37,312 bases of DNA from Bacteroidales bacterium (GTDB lineage Bacteria; Bacteroidota; Bacteroidia; Bacteroidales; UBA7960): assembly GCA_003559855.1 (NCBI GenBank), contig PWJZ01000015.1, positions 1 through 37,312 on the forward strand. Direction: 5' to 3'. The translations under genes were made by a program, and so were the position numbers. The notes below the pieces were generated by a model. It had not been told where the DNA came from and made no database searches. It saw only the letters and a program-made list of their open reading frames with translations. This document shows positions 9,518 to 17,572 of this stretch, one piece after another. How positions within the stretch are numbered: position 1 is the stretch's first letter; the number at the start of each line of letters is the position of its first letter.

Positions 9518-10576
9518 ATGTCGTATTCACGTCGTAATTTTTTAAAAAATGCAGCAAGTTTGTCTTTATTGCTGTCGTCTCCGTTTGTTTTTGCCAACAC
9601 TCTTTTTTCAAAGAACAAATCAAATAACATGAAAAATATTTCCAAAGAGTATTCGTATGAGCCTCCATATTTAAGTCTTCACAGAAGCGGTGAGTTGAAG
9701 AAGCGTGCTGATGTATTGTGGGACATGATGCGCAGTTGCGATATATGTCCGAGAGAATGTAATACAAACCGGTTGCGTGGCAACAGGGGTGATTGCAAAG
9801 CCAGTTCAGATCTTGAAATATCTTCGTTTCATGCTCATTTTGGTGAAGAGGAGGCGCTGGTTGGTAACAGAGGATCGGGTACAATATTTTTCACTAACTG
9901 TTCGCTGCTTTGTGTTTTTTGTATCAATTATGATGTAAGTCATCTGGGTCGTGGCAGGGTTTATACTACACAGGATCTGGCTAACATGATGCTGGTTTTG
10001 CAACGTAACGGTTGTCATAATATCAACCTTGTTACCCCGTCGCACTATGTACCTCATATATTGCGTGGCATTGACAGGGCGGCTGAGCAGGGATTGAAGC
10101 TGCCCATAGTTTATAACACATGCGGATGGGAGAAAACCGACATATTGCAATTGCTTGACGGCATAGTTGACATATACCTGGCTGATTTTAAGTATGGTGA
10201 TGATGAAGCGGCAGGCAAATATTCGTCAGGTGCTTATAGTTATCCTGAAATAACACAAAAAGCTTTCCTGGAGATGCATCGCCAGGTAGGTGTAGCAAAG
10301 CCTGATCAAAATACCGGCCTGGTGAACAGGGGGTTGATGGTAAGGCATCTCGTAATGCCAGAGAATGTTTGCCGGACCGACCTCATTATGCAATGGATAG
10401 CCGATAATCTGCCTAAAGATACTTATATAAATATTATGTCGCAGTACACGCCTATGTATAAGGCTTTTGATTATGAGGAAATATCAAGGCGAATTACCCT
10501 GAGCGAGTATCGCAGAGCTGTAAATTATGCGCGCAGTGCCGGATTGACCAATCTGCAAATCCAGGGAAGGATCTGA
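9518..10576 (+). CDS. Radical SAM protein, PflA/PflX-like, with Tat signal
   Basis: A 352-residue radical SAM enzyme of the pyruvate-formate-lyase-activase-like group (COG1313-type). The SAM/[4Fe-4S] motif is CSLLCVFC (C128, C132, C135, the CX3CX2C spacing). Upstream is a second cysteine set CDICPREC...C (C74, C77, C81, C93) typical of this subfamily. The N-terminus MSYSRRNFLKNAASLSLLLS is a near-perfect twin-arginine export signal followed by a hydrophobic stretch and an AFA-like cleavage region (SPFVFAN). Start: ATG at 9515 or 9518, so that the RR motif sits at the usual distance; an upstream TTG at 9488 is less likely. An internal ATG just after the signal would give a cytoplasmic form. 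The substrate is unknown and no partner gene is adjacent. Confidence 0.88.
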   Translation: MSYSRRNFLKNAASLSLLLSSPFVFANTLFSKNKSNNMKNISKEYSYEPPYLSLHRSGELKKRADVLWDMMRSCDICPRECNTNRLRGNRGDCKASSDLEISSFHAHFGEEEALVGNRGSGTIFFTNCSLLCVFCINYDVSHLGRGRVYTTQDLANMMLVLQRNGCHNINLVTPSHYVPHILRGIDRAAEQGLKLPIVYNTCGWEKTDILQLLDGIVDIYLADFKYGDDEAAGKYSSGAYSYPEITQKAFLEMHRQVGVAKPDQNTGLVNRGLMVRHLVMPENVCRTDLIMQWIADNLPKDTYINIMSQYTPMYKAFDYEEISRRITLSEYRRAVNYARSAGLTNLQIQGRI

Positions 10577-10809
10577 TGTTTTAATCTTTTTCTATATTCA
10601 GGCAGTTGCAATATTTTCCGCAGGATGCTTTTACCATTTTTATGCTTCAAACGGTAACTTATTTATATCTTTATACAGGCTGTAATTATTTCTGATTCTC
10701 TTAGTCCAATTCAACAAATTCAACAAAAACTCTTTTTAAAATGTCATTAATTCTTGCATTTGGGTCAGTGCGTATTTTGAATTCTTTTTCTGATGCTTCT
10801 TCATTACTC
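10577..10809. other. Gene-poor remnant region
   Basis: No intact gene. On the minus strand a short open stretch ending at 10701 encodes EEASEKEFKIRTDPNARIND and about a dozen further residues to VEFVELD. It follows the uvrB relic after a frame change and looks like the tail of some unidentified degraded protein. I cannot assign it. Confidence 0.3.
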
Positions 10810-10971
10810 CTATTCAGCAATAACATTGGCAATAGTAAAAGTTTTACCGGAGCCTGTAACTCCAATGAGTGTTTGATTTGGCATACCCGTTTCAATGCCT
10901 TTGACCTATTGATCAATAGCTTCAGGCTGATCACCTGTAGGTTTAAGATCGGATATAAGCTTAAAAGACAT
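10810..10971 (-). pseudogene. uvrB: Relic of the uvrB 5-prime end
   Basis: Translating the minus strand from the ATG at 10971 gives MSFKLISDLKPTGDQPEAID, then Q, a stop (TAG), then [20 protein letters not shown], then [11 protein letters not shown] and a second stop. This is the conserved N-terminus of the excision-repair helicase UvrB, including the Walker A GVTGSGKT and the preceding TGDQPEAI. A full UvrB has about 660-680 residues; only about 52 codons remain, with one in-frame stop inside. It is dead; an intact copy presumably lies elsewhere in the genome. The fragment probably arose by partial duplication or rearrangement. Confidence 0.9.
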
Positions 10972-11131
10972 TGCTTGGTTTTTGTAGTTACATAAGAGCT
11001 TACAGCATATACTGAACCCTCACAACCTTTTTTAGCGTCTAAACGACTATACGACTCAACAACTCAACCCTTCATCTATTTACCATCGCCACATCTTTTC
11101 CGGTTAGACAATCTATAAAAGCAACCATCAT

Positions 11132-11602
11132 TCACCATACATATCTGACCGAAAGCCCGGCACCCATAAATATACCCATATGACCAATAAAGTTTACTCT
11201 TGGCATTACATCCAGAGCAATGCTAATAGGGATGTTTTCTATTTTATAATCCAAACCAATAATTCCATCAACTCCAAGGGAGATGTTTGTTCCATTGTCG
11301 GGGAACCAGCCATGGGGATGTTTGTCGCCATAAATACCAACATGTGCACCAGCCCCATAATACCATTGAAGTCCTGGCACATCAAACGCAGTAGCATGCC
11401 ATTGATACAAAGCTGTAGTAAGCAATCCCCCGCGATGAAAAGCAACAATGCCTTCCAGCGCATTTGTCTCAGATACAAAATGCTTTATGTTTATTCCGCT
11501 TGAAAATCCTCCTCTTACACCTATACCTGTATTATATTCTTGCGAATTGATGTGTATGCAAGTAATTGAAAAAACAATGATTAAAGAAAGTAATTTTTTC
11601 AT
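11132..11602 (-). CDS. Small outer-membrane beta-barrel-like protein, unknown function
   Basis: A 156-residue protein with a clear signal peptide (MKKLLSLIIVFSITCIHINS). The mature part consists of alternating, glycine- and aromatic-rich strands (GIGVRGGFSSGIN, YYGAGAHVGIYG, ISLGVDGIIGLDYKI, GAGLSVRYVW) ending in an aromatic residue, as in small eight-strand outer-membrane barrels of Bacteroidetes. No enzyme motif is visible. It is intact although pseudogene relics flank it on both sides, so it may be under selection or a recent arrival. It is not in a visible operon. Confidence 0.75.
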   Translation of the reverse strand: MKKLLSLIIVFSITCIHINSQEYNTGIGVRGGFSSGINIKHFVSETNALEGIVAFHRGGLLTTALYQWHATAFDVPGLQWYYGAGAHVGIYGDKHPHGWFPDNGTNISLGVDGIIGLDYKIENIPISIALDVMPRVNFIGHMGIFMGAGLSVRYVW

Positions 11603-11687
11603 ATCGTTAAACCTTTTTTAATTAAACATTAAACTGAGTATACATTAATATATTATCAATAACAATTAACTTTTTGTTAATTTATTA

Positions 11688-11937
11688 TCAGCTAAATTGT
11701 TCACCCGAAGCTTCTTCAGGCCATGGAATTTTTATCATCAGGATTACCATAATATCCGTCAAGCTGATTCGTTTGCGTTACAGCATTACCGGTTCCTACT
11801 TTTAAAGCTTCCTTTAATCCCTTTTTAACTCCCTGCTATGTTAACGGAGAAAATAAACCACTGACTTCATCACAAGATTGAAAGTTTATACTTAACATTA
11901 TCAGCACTATCAAAACTAAAAGCCTGATTTTAAGTAT
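11688..11937 (-). pseudogene. Relic of a DUF4197-family lipoprotein gene
   Basis: The minus strand from about 11937 reads LKIRLLVLIVLIMLSINFQSC (a lipoprotein signal whose original ATG appears as ATA), then DEVSGLFSPLT, a stop, and QGVKKGLKEALKVGTGNAVT followed by QTNQLDGYYGNPD. After a one-base frame change it continues IKIPWPEEASGEQFS and stops. GLKEALKVGTxNAV...DGYxGNPxIKIPxPEE is the N-terminal signature of DUF4197 proteins (about 220-240 residues). The start codon is lost, one stop and one frameshift are present, and the C-terminal two thirds are gone. The rest of 11603-12108 holds nothing I recognise. Confidence 0.85.
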
Positions 11938-12108
11938 TCTGATAAATTGAATGGTTTTTTTAATATATTAGTAATTCAGGTTACGGGAAATTTATCTTAT
12001 TTTTTGCAAATTGAGTTGTTGTCTGTTAAAAAAGTACAACAATTTATTAAATTATTTTTTCATCTCATATAATCAAATGTTTTCTTAATCCAGAAAAACC
12101 GGGCGTTT

Positions 12109-12999
12109 TTACTTCTTTGTTTTAAACAGAAGTTCTTTTTCTTTTTTTGTAAGACTATCATATCCATATTTGGATATTTTATCCAGTATTTCATCAATTT
12201 TTTTCTGTTTTTCGACCTTTTGTTTGTTATATTCTTCGTCGGTAAGAGGTTTTTCGGCATGATATCTGACACGCATTCTGGGTTTGGGTTTAAAGACCGA
12301 TCTTATTTTTACCGTCAGATTATTAAAAACGATACCGGGGTCATACCTTTTTTTAAGCAGCATCACGTAAAGGAATCCGTACATGGCGCCGCCCAGGTGG
12401 GCGATATGACCACCCGAGTTGCCTTTGTCAATACTAATCAGGTCTACTATCACAAAAAATATGGCAATGTATTTCAGCCTGATCCTTCCAAGTAATATTA
12501 GTGGCAGTTGAAAGTTAGGCATATAAGTGGCGATGGCTATAAAAACAGCCATAACAGAAGCAGAGGCTCCTATAGCAACTGAAAAGGCCACATATTCGCG
12601 AAATACAGGAAATAAGTTATAGGAGAGAATGAAAAAAAGTCCTCCCGTAAGACCGCCTATCAAATATGTGCTTAGCAAACGTTTTTCACCTATGTATTGG
12701 CAAAATAACCTCCCGCCGACGTAAAAAACTATCATGTTGAACAAAATATGGAAAAAGCCCAAATGGGTGAACATGTATGTGATAACAGTCCAGGGCCGTC
12801 TTATAATTATTTCGGGATTCGATGATATGCCAAGCCAGTCGGTAATTATTGGCGAATCAGGGCTGTAAGCCATAAGAAAAAAAACAAGGTTGATAAGGTT
12901 GGCGATGATAAATATGGCTAGGTTTATCAGGATCAGTTGTACCAATATATTGCCATGTAAAAAATAGTTCCTTATTTCGTAAAGTATTGAGTGACGCAT
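12109..12999 (-). CDS. Rhomboid-family intramembrane serine protease (with C-terminal cytoplasmic tail)
   Basis: A 296-residue polytopic membrane protein. The rhomboid core carries the THLGFFHILFNM motif of TM2, the catalytic serine in GASAS (S146) and the catalytic histidine in AHLGGAMYG (H201). After the last helix, a basic charged tail of about 75 residues ends in a helical region (LTDEEYNKQKVEKQKKIDEI and on), a tail common in Bacteroidetes rhomboids. It cleaves membrane proteins within their transmembrane helices; its substrate is unknown. It is last in the minus-strand unit 91-residue protein, mutL, rhomboid, rhomboid. The gap to the other rhomboid is 274 bases and holds a palindromic repeat. 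Confidence 0.93.
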   Translation of the reverse strand: MRHSILYEIRNYFLHGNILVQLILINLAIFIIANLINLVFFLMAYSPDSPIITDWLGISSNPEIIIRRPWTVITYMFTHLGFFHILFNMIVFYVGGRLFCQYIGEKRLLSTYLIGGLTGGLFFILSYNLFPVFREYVAFSVAIGASASVMAVFIAIATYMPNFQLPLILLGRIRLKYIAIFFVIVDLISIDKGNSGGHIAHLGGAMYGFLYVMLLKKRYDPGIVFNNLTVKIRSVFKPKPRMRVRYHAEKPLTDEEYNKQKVEKQKKIDEILDKISKYGYDSLTKKEKELLFKTKK

Positions 13000-13078
13000 A
13001 AATTAAACTAATTTTAAAAATCTTTATCTTATGAAAATGCAATAAATTAAATCCAAAAGATGATGTGCCTTTAATGAC

Positions 13079-13183
13079 AAATCTCAAATAACAATTATCA
13101 GATAAATTTCAATATATCAATAATCCAGGCGGGTTTGTAAATTTTTTATTGGATAATTGAATATTATTTGATATTTGAGATTT
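13079..13183. repeat. Imperfect palindrome between the two rhomboid genes
   Basis: Left arm AAATCTCAAATAACAATTAT and on through CAATAATCCA; right arm TGGATAATTGAATATTATTT and on through GATATTTGAGATTT. The outer ends are perfectly complementary and the arms imperfectly so. It is related in composition to the element at 5797-6013 and probably belongs to a dispersed intergenic family. Confidence 0.65.
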
Positions 13184-13273
13184 CTTATTTGATTTTTTTT
13201 TGGTGTTGCCAATATTAAATAATTAATCTATTTTTAAAAGCACTAAGCATTAACCACCTTATATATTAACCCA

Positions 13274-14116
13274 TTAATATAGTTTTCCTTTACTTTTCCA
13301 GTATCTGATCATCAGGTATCCGAAGAGCATACCTCCCAGGTGTGCAAAATGAGCTATGTTGCCACGTCCTCCTGTTATCCCAAAATACAATTCCAAAGCA
13401 CCGTATGCTATTACAAAATATTTTGCTTTTATAGGTATTGCAAAGAAAAGGTAAATATAATTGTTGGGAAACATCATTCCGAAAGCCAGCAAAATGCCAA
13501 ATACGGCTCCTGAAGCTCCTACTACCACCGGAGCGTTTAGCAGGTCAACGCGGTATTCTTTCATGAAGTTCACTCCCTGTACCAAAGCTTCAGAGGGGCT
13601 AACGGCTATGAGCCTGTTATATTCGTTAACAAAAGGAATGAATGTGTTCCTGTGCCATGATTCCCCAAGAATTTTAAAATATTCGGAATTGAGAAAAGCC
13701 TTTAATTCATTATTAGAAGGGTCGGCAAGAAATACATTAATAGCCTGAAGCGTCGGAATCAATTGGATATACAATACAGCATAATGAATTATTGCAGCGC
13801 CAATTCCGGTAACAAAATAATATATTACGAACCGTTTTGCTCCCCAGACATTTTCCAGCAGATTGCCAAACATCCACAATGCAAACATGTTGAAGAGCAG
13901 GTGATGCCAACTGCCGTGCATAAACATATAAGTAACAAACTGGTAAGGCTCAAAGTTTTGGGCAATAAATAAATGCAGACCCAATATGCGGTACAAATCA
14001 GTATTGAATGTGGTGTAAAATGTGATTGTTGCAAGGAAAAACAATCCGTTTATGATCAGCAGGTTTTTTACAACCGGCGGTAATATATTATAACCCCGAG
14101 GACCATGTGTTCTCAT
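13274..14116 (-). CDS. Rhomboid-family intramembrane serine protease
   Basis: A 280-residue membrane protease. Motifs: MHGSWHHLLFNMFALWMFG in TM2 with the oxyanion-side histidine and asparagine, GASGAVFG with the catalytic serine (S202), and AHFAHLGGMLFGYL with the catalytic histidine (H259). A poorly hydrophobic insert of about 75 residues (about 120-195) separates TM3 from the serine helix and would face the periplasm or form an extra loop; the downstream paralogue lacks it. The gene begins 56 bases after mutL ends and is probably in the same transcript. Confidence 0.94.
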   Translation of the reverse strand: MRTHGPRGYNILPPVVKNLLIINGLFFLATITFYTTFNTDLYRILGLHLFIAQNFEPYQFVTYMFMHGSWHHLLFNMFALWMFGNLLENVWGAKRFVIYYFVTGIGAAIIHYAVLYIQLIPTLQAINVFLADPSNNELKAFLNSEYFKILGESWHRNTFIPFVNEYNRLIAVSPSEALVQGVNFMKEYRVDLLNAPVVVGASGAVFGILLAFGMMFPNNYIYLFFAIPIKAKYFVIAYGALELYFGITGGRGNIAHFAHLGGMLFGYLMIRYWKSKGKLY

Positions 14117-14172
14117 TCGGTTGAATTTTTGATTGTTATTAAAACTTCTAAGCTATGCAAAAATATGATTTT

Positions 14173-16029
14173 TTATTTAAACCTGTCGCTCAACTCCTGG
14201 TAGGTTAAAATAAATAAAGCAGGTTTACTGGCGGGTGAAACCCCCGGCATCGAACAGGCAAAAAGCTCACCCACAAGCGTATTCATTTCTTTTTCGGTCA
14301 GCACCCTTCCATGTTTTATTGCTTCGCTTTTTGCAAGTGACCTGGCTATGTTTTTATAAATGTCAAGTTTTGGTTCTGAAAGATTTTTCTTATAATTTTC
14401 AAGGAGCTCCTCGATTATTTGGACAATATTTTCCGATTCCTTTATTTCGGCAGGTATTGAGTTAATGACAAATGTGTTGCCGCCAAATTCGCTTATGTCG
14501 AAACCAAGTGCATTGATATGGGGGATGATCTCCCTCATTATATTTGCATCAGATTCAATAAATTCGGCTTTTAGAGGATATAGCAATTGCTGGACTGTGG
14601 TTTTTTTGTTTTCATATTTTTTCAGAAATTTTTCATAAAGTATACGTTCGTGCGCTCTTTGCTGGTCAATGAACATCAAACCCGATTTTACCGGTGTAAT
14701 GATGTAGCGGTCATTGAGCTGCCAGAATCTCTTTTCTTTTTGAGCCAGTGACGTATTAATATCACGGCTGCATTCATCGTAAAAATTTTTATTAAATATA
14801 TTGTGATCTTTCCCCTGACCTTCATCATCTGTTTTTTCGGCTTCTTTCATATCGTTGCAGAGCTTTTCCCATTGTTGCGGATTTTTCCTTTCCGACATGA
14901 GCCTGCTTGCTGATTTATCGGTCTTAAAGGGGTTGTAATCAGGGTCAACCTTAATTGTCGGCATGGAAACCGGGCGGTCTTTGTCAAAGATAACATCATC
15001 GAAAGCGGTTTCTCTTTCAAAATCGAGTGAAGGCGAAATGTTAAATCTTCCCAAAGCTCTTTTTACTGAAGAAAGTAATATTTTATAGATAAATGCTTCA
15101 TTTTGAAATTTTATCTCTGTTTTTGTAGGATGTACATTTATATCGATGTTTGAAGGGTCGGTTTCAAGGAAAAGAAAAAAGGACGGATGCATTCCATCAG
15201 GTATCAGTTCGCTGAATGCATTTTCGACAGAATGATTCAGGTATGGTGCTTTAACATACCTTTTATTAACGAAAAAAAATTGTTCGCTGCGACGTTTCCG
15301 TGCAAATTCCGGTTTTAACACAAAGCCTGAAACAGATATTATATCGGTATTTTCCTCAACCGGTATCAAACGTTGATTGTATGTGGTTCCAAACAGCCCT
15401 GAAATTCGCTGTTTGAGGTTTGACGGGTCAACTTGAAGGGTGAGTTTATTATTATAATAATATTTAAAGCCGGTTTTGGGGGTGGCCATGGCAACCCTTG
15501 CAAACTCATTAAATATGTGTGATTTTTCAATATTTTCTGATTTCAGGAAGTTGCGCCTGGCAGGCGTGTTGTAAAAAAGGTTTTTTACGGCAACAGTTGT
15601 TCCTGCCGGGCATTGACAAGGATGTTGACTTTCAGCGACCGAACCTTCAACTATAACTTCGGTACCTAATTCAGCGTTTTTTAGGCGGGATTTTAGTTCA
15701 ACACGTGATATCGAAGCTATAGATGCAAGTGCTTCACCCCTGAAACCCATCGTTTTTATTCTGAACAGATCCGAAGCATTATCTATTTTTGATGTTGAGT
15801 GGCGTTCAAAACACATCCTTGCATCAGTTTCCGACATGCCATAGCCATTGTCGGTAATCTGTATCAGGGTTTTTCCCCCGTCTTTTATGATTAAAGTGAT
15901 TTGAGTTGCTCCGGCATCTATTGAGTTTTCCAACAACTCTTTAACAACAGAAGCAGGACGCTGTATTACCTCCCCAGCAGCTATCTGGTTGGCAACAGAA
16001 TCAGGCAAAAGCTTTATTATATTTGACAT
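14173..16029 (-). CDS. mutL: DNA mismatch repair protein MutL
   Basis: A 618-residue mismatch-repair mediator. The N-terminal GHKL ATPase has IAAGEVIQRPASVVKELLEN with the metal-binding N35, DNGYGM at 60-65, and GFRGEAL at 95-101. The C-terminal dimerisation region has DQQRAHERILYE where endonuclease-type MutLs have DQHAX2EX4E: the Asp and both Glu are kept but His and Ala are changed to Gln and Arg. The ATG at 16029 is chosen because MSNIIKLLPDSVANQIAAGE matches family N-termini; a frame extending to 16089 adds an unrelated leader. It sits between a small membrane protein and two rhomboid genes, an order often seen in Bacteroidetes. Confidence 0.97.
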   Translation of the reverse strand: MSNIIKLLPDSVANQIAAGEVIQRPASVVKELLENSIDAGATQITLIIKDGGKTLIQITDNGYGMSETDARMCFERHSTSKIDNASDLFRIKTMGFRGEALASIASISRVELKSRLKNAELGTEVIVEGSVAESQHPCQCPAGTTVAVKNLFYNTPARRNFLKSENIEKSHIFNEFARVAMATPKTGFKYYYNNKLTLQVDPSNLKQRISGLFGTTYNQRLIPVEENTDIISVSGFVLKPEFARKRRSEQFFFVNKRYVKAPYLNHSVENAFSELIPDGMHPSFFLFLETDPSNIDINVHPTKTEIKFQNEAFIYKILLSSVKRALGRFNISPSLDFERETAFDDVIFDKDRPVSMPTIKVDPDYNPFKTDKSASRLMSERKNPQQWEKLCNDMKEAEKTDDEGQGKDHNIFNKNFYDECSRDINTSLAQKEKRFWQLNDRYIITPVKSGLMFIDQQRAHERILYEKFLKKYENKKTTVQQLLYPLKAEFIESDANIMREIIPHINALGFDISEFGGNTFVINSIPAEIKESENIVQIIEELLENYKKNLSEPKLDIYKNIARSLAKSEAIKHGRVLTEKEMNTLVGELFACSMPGVSPASKPALFILTYQELSDRFK

Positions 16030-16123
16030 TGAACAGTTGTTGCGTAAATTTTTTTGAAAAGAAACAAGATTACTGAAAAACAATTGCAAGACCGGCAGGT
16101 CTTGGGTTGCCTGTTTTGATACA

Positions 16124-16399
16124 TTAAATGAAAAATATTAAATAGATAAGCAAAAACAAAACTACCAGTATTATAGCAAGCCTGCCACGGGCTGCTTTGC
16201 GTGCCCTAACATGCGACGACCGTTTCCAGCGTAATTGCATACGATCGCGTAAAGCTTTTTCATAGTCCTGCTTGCCCTCTTTGGCTTCAGAATATGCCGT
16301 TTTTGAAAGCTTCTCCAAAGCCTCCTTGCGGGCATCATAATAAACAGGCTTGTAATTGTATTGCTTGTTTTTCGGTGTCTTGAAAAATGTTAAAGCCAT
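16124..16399 (-). CDS. Small tail-anchored membrane protein upstream of mutL
   Basis: A 91-residue basic protein. The first 70 residues are charged and helical (ALEKLSKTAYSEAKEGKQ, KRSSHVRARKAARGR). The last 20 residues form one hydrophobic helix ending LIYLIFFI, so it should be tail-anchored with its N-terminus in the cytoplasm. I do not recognise a domain. It lies 94 bases before mutL and just after a strong promoter, so it leads the mutL operon. Similar small proteins precede mutL in related genomes as far as I recall. Confidence 0.75.
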   Translation of the reverse strand: MALTFFKTPKNKQYNYKPVYYDARKEALEKLSKTAYSEAKEGKQDYEKALRDRMQLRWKRSSHVRARKAARGRLAIILVVLFLLIYLIFFI

Positions 16400-16437
16400 T
16401 GTTGCTTCTTTTACCGTTCCGGTTCTTTACTTTTTTA

Positions 16438-16469
16438 CAAAGTTATCTTATTATTATGAGAATTTCAAA
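16438..16469 (-). promoter_or_regulatory. Bacteroidetes-type promoter of the mutL operon
   Basis: On the minus strand TTTG (16469-16466) and TAACTTTG (16445-16438) are separated by 20 bases. This is an exact match to the Bacteroidetes sigma-ABfr consensus TTTG-N19-21-TAnnTTTG. The predicted start is about 30 bases before the ATG at 16399. Confidence 0.75.
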
Positions 16470-16760
16470 ATTTTTTCTTTCCATATAACATATTTTACCA
16501 AAAAACATTGTTTTGTCAGGCTGTATGCATGCCTGAACCTTGCAAAACAACCGTATGTATTGTTAATAACCGGCAGGTGATATTTTTATAATGATATTTG
16601 CCCTGAATACAGGTAATAACAATAATAATGAGCTTTGTTTTAATCTGACCCAGGGAAAATTAAAAATATGTAAAATAAGTTTTTGCAGATTTGGCTGTTT
16701 GAAGGCAGGTAGATGACTTAATTTTGCTGGCAACCATATATCGGACAGGCCTGTTTTACT
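16470..16760. other. Gene-free intergenic region
   Basis: No convincing reading frame or strong hairpin between the mutL operon promoter and the end of the lipoprotein gene. Confidence 0.5.
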
Positions 16761-17231
16761 TCATTCAAAGGAGTATTTCAGGTTATTTGCTTCAATAATC
16801 TGTACAGCGTAATCAAAAACCTTTTTTGGTCTTTTCAGGCCACTTTCATATTCAACTTTATACCAGGTATGCACATCGATATCTTTGGCAGCCTCACTTC
16901 CTGCCCATATAACCATTTGGCTTTTTGCTTTTTGTGTTATGCTCCAGTATGCTGCAACTTGTACCTGTTCATTGTAACGGTGTGCTTTATACATTGCACG
17001 TGTGCCTTCACCAACCAGTATTTCTTTTGTTTTAAAACCATAGTCGGTCCGTTTTACTTCAAACCCCTCATTGATAAAAGCTTGTTCTGCTGTATCAATA
17101 TCAGCCTTTATCAATATGTGTTGTATACCATCGGGTATGTCCCTTCTGTACTGAACAGTAACATACTCTTCATAAGTAGTGCATGAAATCAACATAAGAA
17201 AAGCAGTAATAAATAATAGCCATAGTTTCAT
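16761..17231 (-). CDS. Putative lipoprotein, unknown function
   Basis: A 156-residue protein starting at the ATG at 17231; a TTG two codons further up is less likely. The signal MKLWLLFITAFLMLISC ends in a good lipobox LISC with the lipidated cysteine at 17, followed by TTYEEY. The mature part is a small mixed alpha/beta domain (residues about 35-150) with no motif I recognise. It is likely anchored in the outer or inner membrane. On the minus strand a TAAATTTG -7-like box lies at 17279-17272, 41 bases before the ATG, without a clear -33 element. It stands alone. Confidence 0.75.
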   Translation of the reverse strand: MKLWLLFITAFLMLISCTTYEEYVTVQYRRDIPDGIQHILIKADIDTAEQAFINEGFEVKRTDYGFKTKEILVGEGTRAMYKAHRYNEQVQVAAYWSITQKAKSQMVIWAGSEAAKDIDVHTWYKVEYESGLKRPKKVFDYAVQIIEANNLKYSFE

Positions 17232-17394
17232 TGTCAAAAAGTTTTAAAGTAATGATCTTAATTTTAAAACACAAATTTATAAAACAAATGTATGAAATCT
17301 TGCTTTTAAAAATAAAAAAATGTTGCTGTTTTTCTGTAAAAAAAAAATGTTTGTGTTTTAAGATGTTTTAAAAATATTATTAAATTTGCCTTAG

Positions 17395-17479
17395 CTAATT
17401 TATTTATTTTATTAGCTTTGGTTTTTTGGTTAATTGGGATTTAATTAAGCCGTCAGCCTGAAAGGGCTGGCGGCTTTTT
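17395..17479 (+). ncRNA. Candidate intergenic small RNA
   Basis: There is no plus-strand gene upstream; the neighbours on both sides are on the minus strand. Yet a plus-strand TAAATTTG -7-like element (17381-17388) is followed within about 90 bases by a strong terminator (17448-17479). Between them are two further inverted repeats: AGCTAAT (17393-17399) with ATTAGCT (17411-17417), and TAATT (17431-17435) with AATTA (17443-17447). A short three-hairpin transcript of about 85 bases fits. The -33 element is poor (TTTG at 17350-17353, 27 bases away). Alternatively the hairpin ends mnmE on the minus strand, but its T-run is on the plus side. I do not recognise a known RNA family. Confidence 0.45.
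17448..17479 (+). terminator. Rho-independent terminator without an upstream plus-strand gene
   Basis: GCCGTCAGCC (17449-17458) pairs with GGCTGGCGGC (17465-17474) over 10 bases with one G-T wobble, loop TGAAAG, followed by TTTTT at 17475-17479. It could also weakly end mnmE on the opposite strand, about 95 bases past its stop. Confidence 0.8.
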
Positions 17480-17572
17480 ATTACTATCCTGCAGTCACGA
17501 AAACAACCAATAAAATATTAAATATATCCTTTACGATAGCTGATAACCGGTTGTTACTGTTGCAGTATCAGG

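Noticed and set aside
10741-10995. Plus-strand frame of 84 residues
   Set aside because: It is the antisense of the uvrB relic and of the unidentified peptide next to it.
17340-17480. 6S RNA, SRP RNA or tmRNA at the candidate small-RNA locus
   Set aside because: Too short for 6S or tmRNA, and no conserved SRP loop sequence was seen.
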